Source: Macrotis lagotis (taxonomy: Eukaryota > Chordata > Mammalia > Peramelemorphia > Peramelidae). From it: a DNA stretch of 64,000 nt. The translations under genes were made by a program, and so were the position numbers. Within the stretch, counting starts at the first letter, position 1. Every line of letters starts with the position of its first letter. The stretch spans positions 190,255,838 through 190,319,837 of the forward strand of contig NC_133661.1 of assembly GCF_037893015.1 (NCBI RefSeq), given 5' to 3'. Below are positions 1-11,852 of this stretch, piece after piece. The notes beneath the pieces are model-generated. The model was not told the DNA's origin and ran no database searches. It saw nothing but the letters and a program-made list of their open reading frames with translations.

Positions 1-828
1 CACCCCCAGAGAAACAATTTATGACATTTGAATAGACTTAAAGATGTTATGGATCTTCATTCAAGTTTTCCTGTCCAGAATGACTAATATGAAAGTGTTT
101 TACATAATTGTAAATGTATATCCTTTATCTGATTTCTTACCCTCTCAAGAAGAGTGGGGGAAAGGAAGAAGAAAGGGAGAGATTGGATTTGGAACTCAAA
201 ACATTTTTAACGTTAAAAAAAATTAGCATGCAATTAGGGAAAAAATTAAACATATTTAAAAATAAGTGTTGACTCATGGTTTTTAAAAATACTAGCTAAA
301 GTAATAAAGTGAAAAGACAACATTAAATAAGCAGAAGAAAACAGTTAAATTGTCTTTATTTGAAATTGATATGAAGAAACAACAAAAAGATTAATTGATA
401 TAATAAATTTGAGACATAACATCAATGCACTACAGATAAATACAGAAATAATTGATAGAAGTAATAGAAACATAAATATCACTTATAATAAAAAGAAAAT
501 GTGCCAAATGCTTGAGAATTGACTTGCCAAGGTATTTTAAAAGCTATATAGAGATAGTATAAAAATTGTTATATAAATAAAAAATTTTTACAATTAAAGA
601 GATATTCAATATATCCAACCAGTTAAGGCAATACTCTTGCCTCTGCAAGAGGGAAACTTGATTTACCAAAAGAATCATAAGACTGGGACTGAATAGTTTT
701 GAGTATTAGTCCCAACTTCATTAGTTCTTTGCTGGATCATCTTTGAGTCCAAAGTGTACTTCTGCCTTCCACAGAAAATTTTTCCCATTGCTCCTTAATT
801 CTAGTTCCTTCTATTTTGTATATTTATG

Positions 829-876
<48 letters not shown>

Positions 877-1800
877 GTGTGTGTGTGTGTGTGTGTGTGG
901 AGAGAGAGAGAGAGAGAGATTCTCAGCACTTGTTTGCCTACAGAGTCTCCCAAATTACATTCTATGTTCCTTAAGAATAGATTGACTTTTTGCCTCTATG
1001 TATTTCCAGTGCTTCAGGATGATGCTTGGAAGACATTAGGAATTTAATAAATGTTTATAGACTAACTTTCTAGATTTCTCTGAACTTCAAATTACTCATC
1101 TCCAAAATGAGGAAATTGAACTAGATAATTTATGTCCCTTTTAGTATTAATATTGTATTAGATTAATTTGTTTGATACTTGTTACCTTATTGTGGTTCTC
1201 AAGAAACTTCAAAGACTTTCTTTCAAGTTATAGTCATCATTTATTTTATCCGAGTAAAAAGCCATGATGCAAACAGAAAATATCTTTTCATAGTACCCAT
1301 GCTCAGAATCTCATCTTTCTATATCAAGGAAGGAAGAAGTTCAATAAATTAACATTAACTTAATAATAAAAATTATTAAACAATTGAGACTTGGAACCTA
1401 GTCCTCTGTTTGACCCAGTCCACAGTGCTGATTCTTAAAGCACTTCTAAGAAATTTCCACTCATGCTTTGGTTCTGGGTTCCAAAAAGTCAATTCCCAAA
1501 AATATATGTTCTGCTCCATAGTTTAGAACCATACTAATTTGATGTATTCAGAGCCTCCTTCCTTATGCTGTATCATGATGAGAGGGAATAAGATATAATG
1601 GATGACTTACTGGATTGGTAGCCAAGAAGATGTGGATTTAAAACTGACCTCTAACACTAGACAAATAAACAACAACAAATTAAGTCAATTAATCTCACTA
1701 ATTTTTCTTATCTATAAAATTAAGATTAATATTATCTATCTCAAGAATCTTTTGAAGTTTGAGTTATATAATGTATTGCAAGTTTCTTTTGTAAATGTCA
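1..1800. other. Gene-free flank
   Basis: A+T-rich sequence. Apart from the microsatellite and a MIR-like tail at about 1060-1150 (CTCCAAAATGAGGAAATTGA), I see nothing recognisable and no convincing reading frame. Confidence 0.6.
831..920. repeat. Compound microsatellite (AT)n(GT)n(GA)n
   Basis: About 41 bases of AT, then ACATAT, about 24 bases of GT and about 20 bases of GA in one block. Confidence 0.95.
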
Positions 1801-1804
1801 TATG

Positions 1805-1962
1805 GGAGGCAGCAAGATAGTACAGTGGATAGAGCACCAGCCCTGGAGTCAGGAGTACCTGAATTCAAATCCAGCCTCAGACATTTAAAAATTACCTAGC
1901 TGTGTGGCCTTGGGCAATGGCACTTAATCCCATTGCCTTGCAAAAAAAAACCCCAAATAAAT
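1805..1962 (+). mobile_element. Marsupial tRNA-derived SINE
   Basis: AGTACAGTGGATAGAGCACC head, GAATTCAAATCCAGCCTCAG B-box part, CTAGCTGTGTGGCCTTGGGC and TTGCCTTGCAAAAAAAAAC tail. Full length, moderately diverged. Confidence 0.85.
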
Positions 1963-2846
1963 AAATAGTAAGTGCCATATGGTAGCCTTATTGCATCCTA
2001 CAATACTAAAACTAACATTCTATTCATTTGTATAATTCTGTCACCAGAACCAGCTATCTGTCTCTGAAATCTAAAGACCTGGTTGAATCTTCTTCTGTGT
2101 TTCCAGTCCTATATCTATCATTCCACCTACCTATTCTGAAGCAATCACATCAACAGAGTCCAAGGAGCAATACCAGCTCAGCCTCTTCAGTCTTGTGTAA
2201 TATAATTACCTACAAAGTATAGAGCTCTTTAAAAATGCTGTCATTAAAAGAAAGGTAGTTAATTATCTACACTTACTGGTCTTAAACAAGTGAGACTTGC
2301 AGAGGCCGGGGATTACCAGCCAGTACCAAATGGCTAAGGGAATTGCATCCTAAAATTGTATAAGTTGCTCTGACCATTCAAGTGAAGAAATATTTTGAAT
2401 TTCTCATATACCTGAAGGAAAAATAAGTTGTTCATGATGTAGATTATCAGTTGCATGTGTGATCCTTTTTTTATTCTTGTCATGCTTTGTATATAAAAAT
2501 GTTGATCTTCCTTTTATGAATTCAGAATAAAAACAATTTTAAAGGAAAAGAGCTATAATATAAAAAATCTATTACAAGATAGAGGAATCCATTAAAAAAG
2601 AGAAAAACCTAACTAAACTATAAATAAACTCTGTAATTATAAATGTCTGTAACATTTTGTTGCATAAATAATGTGACGACACAAAAGTTAAGAGTTAGTA
2701 CAGGACCTAGCACAGAGTAAGTCAATCAACAAGCATTTATTAAACATATACTATGTTTTGGGAACGTACTAATATTGAGAAGATAAAGAAAGAGAAAATG
2801 GTATCTGTTCTTAAGGAGCTCACAATCTAATGGGAAAGATAACAAA

Positions 2847-3075
2847 CAAATTGTTGTTGTTCAGTTGCATCTGACTTGTGACCAAATTTGGGGGCGGGGG
2901 TTTGGCATAATTGCTGGAGTGGTTTGCTCCAGCTCATTTTACAAATGAGAAAACTGAAATAAGCAGGATTAGGTGACTCGTCCAGGGTCACACAGATAAT
3001 AAGCATCTGGAGTTGCATTTGAACTCAGGTCTTCCTGACTACAAACTTGGCACTCTATCCATTTGTGCAGCTTAG
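2847..3075 (-). mobile_element. CORE-type SINE with RTE/BovB-like tail
   Basis: TTGTTGTTGTTCAGTTGCAT is the BovB/RTE-like 3' tail; then GAGTGGTTTGCTCCAG, ACAAATGAGAAAACTGA, CAGGGTCACACAGAT, AACTCAGGTCTTCCTGACT. Inserted in an older repeat (GGAGCTCACAATCTAATGGG before it). Confidence 0.75.
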
Positions 3076-3632
3076 TTTCTCCCAAGAAGTAACACTAGGT
3101 ACATGCAAGATAGAAGGTAACAACGGAAAAACGAGAAATACTGAGAAAGGCAGTCTTGCAGAAGTTGAACTTACAACTGAGTCTTGAAGAAAGTCAGGAA
3201 TGGAAGGAAGCAAGGGTCAAGAGAACTACAGAGTCTAATGTAACTGAATTATAGAATACGTGAAGGTGCATAAAAGATAAGAAGACTGATTAAGCTTGAC
3301 CCCCAAAGCAGACAAAAAAGTAAGAACTTCTCCTGGCAAAAATGGCAAACTATGGGTAATGATCTCTGCATATTAAGTTAAACTTTTTCCAATATGTCGA
3401 TTAGTTTTCCTAACCTGTTTCTTTTTCTTCTATTTTATTCTTTGATGTAAGGTTGACTCTGGGAGAAGAGAAAGGTAGATGAATATAATGGAAATGAAGG
3501 TTAAGAATTATCTCAAATTTTTAATAAAAGAAAGTGATGGTGAGACTTACTAATACTGTGGTTGTCTTTACAGAGACAAGAGAAAAAGAAGTACATAAGA
3601 ATGAAGTCATAATCAACCAAAAGTCAAGGAGA

Positions 3633-3783
3633 GGGGCAGCTAGGTGGCGTAGTGGATAAAGCACCTGCCTTGGAGTCAGGAGTACCTGGGTTCAAATCCA
3701 GTCTCAGACACTTAATAATTACCTAGCTGTGTGGCCTTGGGCACGCTACTTAACCCCATTTGCCTTGCAAAAACCTAAAAAAA
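3633..3783 (+). mobile_element. Marsupial tRNA-derived SINE, full length
   Basis: GGGGCAGCTAGGTGGCGTAG start to TTGCCTTGCAAAAACCTAAA end; a young-looking copy. Confidence 0.88.
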
Positions 3784-3784
3784 G

Positions 3785-3884
3785 TGAAGGGGATGGGGGG
3801 AGTGTCCATGGGAAATAGAAGAGAAGGAAGATCATGGGAGATGCTAGTGAGATACAACATATTTTTGAGGAGGGACAAGGTAAA

Positions 3885-3929
<45 letters not shown>

Positions 3930-4165
3930 AAATAAATGGGACTGGGGAGGAATAGAATGAAGGGTAATACAATTAACAGCAATAGCAGTGATGGTGGGGA
4001 AATATTGAAGCAACTCCTCAGATAGACTTATGATAAAGAATGTGGTCCATCCCAGAGGCAGAGCTGGTGATATCTGAACACAGATTGAAGAACACTTTTT
4101 TTCTTTTTCTCTCACTTTCTTTTTCTTTATAGTAGCATGAAAATAAATAAATAAATTTAAAAGTA
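3785..4165 (+). mobile_element. HAL1/L1-like 3' end fragment
   Basis: Purine-rich stretch holding a GA microsatellite, then ACTTATGATAAAGAATGTG, CAGAGGCAGAGCTGGTGAT, TGAACACAGATTGAAG and an A-rich end. The same order occurs in the tail of the minus-strand element at 28634-31123. Confidence 0.55.
3887..3926. repeat. (GA)n microsatellite
   Basis: Forty bases of GA within a purine-rich HAL1-like tail. Confidence 0.95.
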
Positions 4166-4562
4166 AAAAAAAAGAAACTAAAAAGAACCTACTTATGGCA
4201 CTAGATGTTATTTAAATACATAAATCTCCTTATGTTAAAAGGAAAGACTAGGACAAATCCCTGAAAGTACAAAATTGAGCATTATATAATCCATGCTACA
4301 TCAAAGAGATATGAACAACAGAAGGTTCATTATGGAACTGGTCCCATTAATAGTGCCTTTCTTAGTAGAGTAATAAAAATGAAAAATATTTTTAAAAAAT
4401 ATTCAGTCAAAAGTGAGCATAACACAACTGACTCATTCTGGATAATAAGAATAATAGACTCCACAATGGATTCAGACAACTCTTGGCCTTTACAGTGACC
4501 CAGCTTCTTTCCTTTCCTTAATAAAATTAAGCTGACACTTCAAGTCAATCACTATCCACTTC

Positions 4563-4885
4563 CATCATGGCAGCTGGGTGTAGTGGATGGAAGACTAGCC
4601 CCAGAGTCAGGGGGATGGGAGTTCCAATCCAGCCTCAGATACTTGACACTTACTAGCTGTCTGACCTTGGATAAGACTTAACTCTGATTACTTCACACCC
4701 ATAGGCATCTCCAGTCATTCTTATTCCTATCTGATCCCTAAACTCAGATGTCTCTGGAGGAGAAAATGAGACTGCTGACTTAGCACAGCGCCCCTCACTT
4801 AAAACAAATCCATGGGTTTGCCATGGCATCATTCCCCTGGTGTCATGGTCTTCTTTGAGAATGCAAAGACAAAAAAACACATCTA
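4563..4885 (+). mobile_element. SINE of a second tRNA-related family
   Basis: GGCAGCTGGGTGTAGTGGAT head, CTTGACACTTACTAGCTGTC, TGTCTCTGGAGGAGAAAATG, and the tail GTCATGGTCTTCTTTGAGAA. The same tail is seen at 60545-60828. Exact family name not assigned. Confidence 0.65.
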
Positions 4886-5454
4886 CTTCCATCAAATTTC
4901 TCACAGAGGTGAACTGTCATCTTTCCTTTCCAACAGCTCTTGACATGTAGATTGGCATACCTTGGATTTTGAGAGGAGAATGTTTAAAGTGGAAATAAAT
5001 TTCCTTGGTTAACATGAAATAAGAATGGTTCTTGGTGGAGGATAGAATTGAAATTCTTTTGAATTGTGATTCCAAGGAGTGAACAAGAAAGTAGATGAAA
5101 AAAAATGGGTCATCCCACCCTCCCCACTTTAACCAGTAATGGAGTTTATCTCCAATATAATAGCTACATCTTCATGTCTCCTCTAACATGCCTCCTCTCA
5201 GGTCCCTCCTTGTGCATGCCAACTCTCAAACTCCCCATTGGCAACTACAGAGGGGCCATTGGAGAAATGTCTCCCCTCAAAACATGCTTACCTCTTGTTC
5301 CCATAGCATACTAACTGAAGCACATATTCTGGGAAAAATGGGATTTACATTCCAATGTAGTAATCAGATAGGAATAGGTTAAACTTAACATCTATTTATA
5401 TTGGTTATGATAGAATTAAAAGAACAAAATAAAAAAATCTAGATGGGCTTTGAT

Positions 5455-5830
5455 CTACATCACCAGATTTCATTGCATTATCTTTCCCCTATTCCAAGCT
5501 TCCCTATCTCTTTTTTTTTTGGCAAGGCAATGGGGTTAAGTGGCTTGACTAAGGCCACACAGCTGGGTAATTATTAAGTGTCTGAGGTCAGATTTGAACT
5601 CCAGAGCTGGTGCTCTACCCACTGTGCCACCTAGCTGCCCCTTCCCTATCTCTTTTGAGAAAGCCACCATCCTACTGGCACCTAGCTTCACAATTCAGTA
5701 TCATCTTCAATTGTTCATCTGTCTTCATGTCATATATCCAATTGGTTTCCAAACTATCTCTCCTACTTAATATTTCTCACACATCATCTTTTTTCTATTC
5801 ACCTAGTCCCCACGCTAGTTTGTGTACTCT
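5455..5830 (+). mobile_element. L2/CR1-clade fragment split by SINE
   Basis: CTTCACAATTCAGTATCATC and GTCATATATCCAATTGGTTT read as the late ORF region of an L2-like LINE. A SINE at 5515-5640 interrupts it. Confidence 0.5.
5515..5640 (-). mobile_element. Marsupial tRNA-derived SINE
   Basis: Minus-strand copy with perfect 16-base target duplication CTTCCCTATCTCTTTT at 5499-5514 and 5641-5656, inserted in L2-like sequence. Confidence 0.88.
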
Positions 5831-5889
5831 TAACTCTAACCTGGATATTAAAGGTCTTCTGATTAGGAAAAGAGTTCAAGCATAAAGTT

Positions 5890-6640
5890 GTTTTTTTATT
5901 TTAACTAATTTAGTATCACTATCACTCTATCACTGCCATGGAGTAGAAATAACAAGAAATTCCTAATGGCTTGTCAAATCACTGCAAATCATCAAGTCCT
6001 TTCAAGTACTAGGTTATGCTATAGTCAAAAGGAGACCCTAAATACTTTCGTGCTTAAGGGGAATCTAGAAGGGCAATTCCAAACATGCTCAAAACACACA
6101 GAAACACATATTTAAAAAGGTTCGAGTCATAATTTCTGAGTAACTGAATCATTTTTATTAATAACACCAGCATTTTAACAAAAGGATGATTATTTGGTTA
6201 TCTCTCTTACACCAAAGTTTCCTAATGGAGGTAGGCTCACAGTTTAAAGATATTCTTCTGGATGGCAATCAACACTGTTTAGTTAACAATTAATAAGAAA
6301 ATGAATATTTCAATGAGAGCATGGGCTATTTTACATTTAGGGTCTTGGGGTACTTGACTTGAGTCACCCAAATTCCCATCAAAAGGACTTATCAATTTCC
6401 ATATCACCTGAATGACAAAAGGGAGAATCAACACTTCCAAGACCCCTCTGAGCAAACAGGAATGTATCCATTAACCCAAAATTAGAATTTCTTTTACCGT
6501 CTGATTAGATCTTGGTCCGGGTAAATCTCTGCATTAGATTTCTCATACTGCATGATTTGTGGATGAAGAAACAGAAATGGGAAAAACCTTAGTCTTAATA
6601 CAATAATTAATTATTAAACACAAGAGAGAAATAATCATTT
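5890..6640. other. Unassigned spacer before unit A
   Basis: No gene, no clear repeat and no counterpart noticed elsewhere in the window until the unit A left block begins near 6640. Confidence 0.5.
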
Positions 6641-7047
6641 CTCTAAACACACTACACTTGCACTGGGAGTGCAAGTTCAAAAATATTTTACTGACAGAGA
6701 TGAGAAGTCAAAGGGGTTCAGAGATCACTATCATAAAAGATAATCAAGTTTTTCCCAATAAATGCATATATGCAAAAACAGGGTATAGGCTGCCACCAGG
6801 AAAACTATCCTAAATTATTCAATATCATGAGAATTTGCTTTGTGCTCTGGAACAAGTGCTCCAACCAATGACAAAAGAATATATCAGAAAAGAGCTGACA
6901 TAGCAGAATGATTAACTTTATCTCACTTATATGTATAAGCAAGTTATTAAATGAGGAAAAATTATATATATATATATATATTATATGTATATATACAATT
7001 AAATATTGCTTAATTTATAGAATTTTGACCACTTACCATGGTGCTAA

Positions 7048-7050
<3 letters not shown>

Positions 7051-7084
<34 letters not shown>
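7051..7084. repeat. (CA)n microsatellite
   Basis: About 17 CA copies, shortly after a short (AT)n at 6963-6982. Units B and C lack it at the matching place. Confidence 0.95.
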
Positions 7085-7085
<1 letters not shown>

Positions 7086-7787
7086 CATTTATTATTATCC
7101 TGCTGAGTTTTAGACTTAAGAAGGTAATGGAGAAAATATCAATGATATAGATAAAACTTAAAAATATATCCTGCATGCATTTGGAGTGAAGAGGAGATTC
7201 AGTTTTTTAATACATCCCAATACATTCCGGGAAAAATCTTATTAGGTAGCTATCCAGGCACTGAAATGTTCAGTGACCCAACAGTTTCACAGGTAGTGTA
7301 ACAGATAAAGTGCTAAAACTGGGTATTCTTGATTCTCCAGTCAGTAAGTTTCCAGGGAATATTTTTATGACCATAATATTGAACTAAATCAACTAAGGTG
7401 GAAATTTATAGAGATAAATGTAAATTCTTTCATTTTGGTATGAAAAGTAAATTTCTTAAGCATAAATTAGGAATCAATTATTCTGAAAATTATCTGAGAG
7501 TCCTAGAGGACTGTAAGCTCAATATAATATGCAGTGCAATACAGAAGCCAAAAAAAAAAATTTATGAGTACTTAGTCAACATAAGAAGAACAAAGTTTCC
7601 CGGAATGGAAAGTTGTCAGACCCTCTGTATTCAGCCCTTTTCTGACCTCATTTGGAATATGATGTCCAATTCTGTGTACTACAGTTGAAGAAAGATATGA
7701 GCTAGATAGTGTTCAGATAAGTGTAACCAGGAAGATGAAAGACTCTGAGTTTCTTATATATGAAAAAAACAGCATTAAATCTAGAGA

Positions 7788-7940
7788 GGGGGCAGCTAGG
7801 TGGCACAGTAGAGAGAACACCGGCCCTGGAGTCAAGAGTACCTGGGTTCAAAACTAGCCTCATACATTTAATAATAACCTAGCTATTTGGCCTTGGGCAA
7901 GCCACTTAACCCCATTTCCCTCACAAAAACCTAAAAAAAA
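7788..7940 (+). mobile_element. Marsupial tRNA-derived SINE, full length
   Basis: GGGGGCAGCTAGGTGGCACA start, AAAACCTAAAAA end. Private to unit A. Confidence 0.85.
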
Positions 7941-8235
7941 ATCTGGGGGTGGGGGGAGTAAGACTGAGGAAAAGGAGGGAAGAATGCGGAGTTATAAAAT
8001 AATTGAAGAGTTATTGTGTGGAGTAGAAACTAAAGATCTATTTAATCCCAGTGGGCAAAATGAGGAGTATTAGATGAAAGCTACAAATGAACAAATTTAG
8101 GCTCGATGCCAAGAAAAACTTTCTAATCATTAGTATTTGATGAAAACATAAAGGCCTGACTTGAAACTTGGGAGTGAGAGTCATCATCCATGGATTTCTT
8201 TAAACAAGGTCTATAGAACCAATTTTCCTTGCTTG

Positions 8236-8473
8236 TTCAGACTTTTTCAAACTCAACCCTATTTAGGATTTTCTTGGCAAAGAAATTGATTGGAGTGGCT
8301 TGTCATTTTCTTCTCTAGCTCATTTTACAGATGAGAAAATGGTGGCAAAAAGGATTTAGTAGCATGCCCAGGCTCATACAACTAGTAAGTGTCTAATGCC
8401 AGATTTGAACTCAAAGGGACAAGTGTTCCTGACCACAGGCCCAGAATTCTATTAAAGTGACCACCTAGTTACC
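8236..8473 (-). mobile_element. BovB-tailed SINE, unit A left copy
   Basis: GATTTTCTTGGCAAAGAAAT, TTTTACAGATGAGAAAATGG and ACTAGTAAGTGTCTAATGCC; orthologous copies at 18508-18762 and 41945-42275. Confidence 0.75.
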
Positions 8474-8632
8474 CATAACTATTTCTAGGGCATGTTATAC
8501 TGGAGATTCATACGGGGTATGAGTCAAACTATATGGCTGCTGAAATTCCTTCTAATTCTCAAAGACTGTGATTTAATTCTGTGAGTTCATTGTTAGAACT
8601 GAAAATATGGGAAGGACTGAAAGTGAATAACA

Positions 8633-8787
8633 GGGGCGGCTAGGTGGTACAGTGGATAAAGCACTGTCCCTGGAGTCAAGATTACCTTAGTTCAAATCAC
8701 GGCTCAGACACTTAATAATTGCCTGGCTGTGTGGCCTTGGGCAAGCCACTTAACACAATTTGCCTTGCAAAAACCTAAAAAAAAAGT
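8633..8787 (+). mobile_element. Marsupial tRNA-derived SINE, full length
   Basis: GGGGCGGCTAGGTGGTACAG start, TGCCTTGCAAAAACCTAAAA end. Private to unit A. Confidence 0.85.
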
Positions 8788-9329
8788 GAATAATGATATA
8801 ATGGTGGAATCTAATAAAAAATGAGAGGAAATATAAAAAAGAGTATAATTCACCCTGAAGAATGCCTTCTGATTTTCACAGGGTCAAATTCAAAAATATG
8901 TGATATGCTCCATGTTTTCTGCAAGTGAAAGAAAGGTTCCAGAAAGGAACTTCACTTGAAAGTATAAAAAAGAAAAAGTTACAAAAAGTCAAAAATCAAA
9001 AGTCCTTGGTTCATGTACAGGATAATTAATAATATTAACTTCAAACATTTTAACTCTATCTCTAAGAATATTAATTTTTAAATTAAAAAATATAGATTTT
9101 CAATCAAATTCTAATATTAAATATTTACATAATTCTATAATAATGTTTTATATATAGTGTTATATCATGTTTTCATATTATTTGCATGTGTTATATTATT
9201 ATATTAATTATTATATAATTATATGATACTTGAGCAGAAGCAAAACAATTTAATAAGAATGAAGAAAAGGAGTAAAATAGGACAAGGAAAGGCAAACAAA
9301 TGGTAAACTGAGAACTTCAGAAAATAATA

Positions 9330-9540
9330 AGAGTAGTACATATTTATACAGAATCATAAAATTTATTAAACATAGATAAAATATTATTTCATTTGAGATT
9401 ATTATTATTATTATCCCCAAATAATGAGAAAACAGAGACACAGAAATGTTAAGCAACAGGTGCAGAACTATATAGCTAATAAGTATCAGAGGTAAAATTT
9501 GAATACAGGGATTCTCTCATTTCACCATACCAAAGCAGGA
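9330..9540 (-). repeat. CORE/MIR-type SINE, unit A (shared by all units)
   Basis: AATGAGAAAACAGAGACACA and TATAGCTAATAAGTATCAG, minus orientation. Equivalent copies at 19450-19660, 42735-42965 and 53300-53510. Confidence 0.65.
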
Positions 9541-9623
9541 ACTAGTTTTCCATTTTGTCTTTCTGTCCTTCAGGCCTAGTACACCTCCTCAAGCATAGTA
9601 GGTGGCTAATAAATTCAAATGCA

Positions 9624-9740
9624 GGGATAACTAGGTGGCATAGTGGATAAAGCACCAGCCCTAGAATCAGGAGGACCTAAGTTCAAATCTGACTTCAGTT
9701 ATATCAACCACATTACCTTGAAAAATTAAAAGAAACACAC
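9624..9740 (+). mobile_element. Marsupial tRNA-derived SINE, 3'-degraded
   Basis: AACTAGGTGGCATAGTGGAT and AAGTTCAAATCTGACTTCAG are clear; the tail is lost apart from ATTACCTTG. Confidence 0.7.
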
Positions 9741-9995
9741 CACAAGAGAATAAATTCAAATGCAATTAGAAACAATTCAATGAAATTAGAAACAGACTAT
9801 TTGGATGGTGAGACAGAATAGAGGTAAATAGCACATAAAGTTAACCTGATGTACAAATAAAAAGACTTAGATATTATAGAGAGAAATAGAGATGGGACAG
9901 GAAAGAACATTTATTTCCAGAATGGAAGAATATTTGTATCACATTTTCTTGGAAAAATTTCAGAAATAGGATTGTATAGAAATTTAGGGTTTTAG

Positions 9996-10260
9996 AGACA
10001 GTTAGATGATCCAGGGGAGAGAGCACTTAACCTGAAGTCAGGAAGAAAAAAATACTAGTTCAAATCCAGCCATAGACACTTGATGAGTGCAAGTCACTTA
10101 AACTTTGTTTGCTTCAGGATCCTCTACTGTAGATAGGGGAAAATAATGGGATCTTCCTAACCCCAGAGTTTGCTATGGGAAAAAGTGACATAATTATTTT
10201 AAAGGACTTGGCACATTGTAAGCACTATATACATGTTAGCTAACATAATTATTAATATAA
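9996..10260 (+). repeat. CORE/MIR-type SINE downstream of OR, unit A
   Basis: CAGTTAGATGATCCAGGGGA head, AGTTCAAATCCAGCCATAG, tail GGACTTGGCACATTGTAAGC. Copies at 19925-20160 and 43230-43510; none in D at the matching place (about 53815). Confidence 0.7.
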
Positions 10261-10363
10261 CATTTTTACTTAGCTGAAGATGTAAAATCTGGAGGGTAAT
10301 GAATTTCTAGTTATATACAACAAATTAAGGCATATTCTGTGACATAAATTTATTGCTGCTAGT

Positions 10364-11362
10364 TCAATGACAGTTTTCCATTACTCCAGACTCAAAAATC
10401 TCAAGATTCATGAGCAGTGCATTAAAGAGCAATTTTTTTATGAGAACAAGCCGACTGCACATTCTCCTCATTCCCACCTTCATCTCTTTGTTCCTGAATG
10501 TGTAGATGACTGGATTCAGAAAAGGAGTAACAACTGCATCAAAGATGGCAAGAATCTTATCCAGGTGAGATATACGGTGAGGCAATAGATAGAAAAAAAT
10601 CAATGGACAAAAGAACAAAAGGACCACACTGATGTGAGCTGCCAGGGTGGAGAGAGCTTTGGAAGAAACACCTGATGAATGTTTCTGTACAGTGACTAAT
10701 ATGAAGATGTAAGAAATAATCAACACACAGAAGCAGACCAGAGAAATAAAACCACTATTGGCATTGACCATTAATTGCAGTTTGTAGGTATCAGTACAAG
10801 CCAGTCTGATGAACTGAGAAAGGTCACAGAAAAAACTGTCCAATACATTTGGGCCACAAAACGGCAAGTCTACAACAAAAGCTAATTGGACTCCTGAATG
10901 AGTGACCCCAGCAATCCAGGCAAGAATCAGAAGCAAAATACACATTCTTGAGTTCATAATGGTTAGGTAGTAAAGAGGTTTACATATGGCAACATACCTG
11001 TCAAAGGCCATGGCAATGAGCAGCACCATCTCAACACCACCAAGAGCATGAGTAAAGAAAATCTGAGCAACACAACCACCAAATGAAATGACTTTGTGAT
11101 TCCTGAAAAGATCACAAATCATTTTAGGGGCTGCAATGGAACAACCACCCATGTCAATGAGGGACAGATTAGCCAATAGAAAGTACATAGGAGAGTGTAA
11201 GTGTGAATCACAGATCACAGTGAGCAAAATGAGCAGGTTTCCCAGAATACTTGCCACATAGACCACAGAGGAAAACAGAAAGAGAAGAAGTTGAATCTTC
11301 CATGAATCAGAGAGTCCAAGGAACACAAATTCAGCTACTACAGAATGATTCATTTCATCCAT
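10364..11362 (-). CDS. Olfactory receptor, class II family 4 (OR4F-like), unit A, intact
   Basis: Seven-transmembrane odorant receptor, expected in olfactory sensory neuron cilia, signalling through Golf. I start it at the ATG at 11362 (MDEMNHS), giving 332 residues; a longer reading from 11380 begins with TTG and is not used. Family hallmarks are visible: N-terminal glycosylation site NHS (residues 5-7), GN in TM1, [11 protein letters not shown] at TM2, TM3 Cys (GGCVAQ), [10 protein letters not shown] at the TM3 end, extracellular loop 2 cysteines (CGPN, FFCDL, LACTD), [13 protein letters not shown] at TM6 and [12 protein letters not shown] at TM7. By hand alignment it is about 85% identical to the unit D receptor, but its tail runs about 20 residues longer (after [12 protein letters not shown]). 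A splice acceptor lies 35 bases upstream. An AATAAA-like hexamer sits about 10 bases past the stop (10349-10354). Wording resembles mammalian OR4F proteins; orthology is not established. Confidence 0.93.
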   Translation of the reverse strand: MDEMNHSVVAEFVFLGLSDSWKIQLLLFLFSSVVYVASILGNLLILLTVICDSHLHSPMYFLLANLSLIDMGGCSIAAPKMICDLFRNHKVISFGGCVAQIFFTHALGGVEMVLLIAMAFDRYVAICKPLYYLTIMNSRMCILLLILAWIAGVTHSGVQLAFVVDLPFCGPNVLDSFFCDLSQFIRLACTDTYKLQLMVNANSGFISLVCFCVLIISYIFILVTVQKHSSGVSSKALSTLAAHISVVLLFFCPLIFFYLLPHRISHLDKILAIFDAVVTPFLNPVIYTFRNKEMKVGMRRMCSRLVLIKKLLFNALLMNLEIFESGVMENCH

Positions 11363-11396
11363 TGACTCCAATAAAAACAATTGACAGTACCATTAC

Positions 11397-11411
11397 CTGA
11401 AAGAGGTAATA
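11397..11411 (-). promoter_or_regulatory. Splice acceptor before unit A OR coding exon
   Basis: Read on the minus strand, a pyrimidine run followed by CTCTTTCAG meets GTAATGG, so the coding exon would begin at 11396. The same CAG/G junction is kept in all four units, including the two pseudogenes, which supports real use. The matching upstream exon and donor could not be identified. Confidence 0.7.
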
Positions 11412-11709
11412 GGAGAATAGGAGAATAAAAATATGTGGCTATAATATTGGTGGTCTGGATTGCTCAGTATCTTTGTCCCAAGTCAAATTTCACATTAACC
11501 TTAGACACAAGGCAATATCCTCTTCAAGATCCCTATCTCTGTTGTGAAACAAAGTGTGAAAATAAAGGAACAACGATTTAGTAAAGGTACTAGAATTTAT
11601 ACATTCAATTAAGTATAATTTCCTGCAAAGTGTTCCCCTGAGAAGATTACATAGTTTTTCTAACTTAGATTAGGAAGAAGACTTGACTTCCAAAAGATAA
11701 ATGACTCTT

Positions 11710-11852
11710 TTTTTTTTCAAGGCAAGCAAGGTTAAGCAGCTTGCCCAAGGCCACACAGCTAGGTAATTATTAAGTGTCTGAGACCGGATTTGAACCCAGG
11801 TACTCCTGACTCCAGGGCCGGTACTTTATCCACTACGCCACCTAGCTGCCCC
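11710..11852 (-). mobile_element. Young SINE in the region upstream of unit A OR
   Basis: Full copy with perfect 16-base target duplication AAGATAAATGACTCTT at 11694-11709 and 11853-11868. Units B (21592) and C (46384) have the empty site, AAGATAAATGAC. Confidence 0.92.

Noticed and set aside
743-1047. Frames rich in YIYI, CVCV and RERE
   Set aside because: Pure translation of the AT/GT/GA microsatellite.
3746-4115. Two overlapping minus-strand frames with serine/leucine repeats
   Set aside because: They are the GA microsatellite and purine-rich HAL1-like tail read in reverse.
11363-11380. A longer N-terminus for the unit A OR
   Set aside because: The first codon would be TTG; the ATG at 11362 matches all paralogues.
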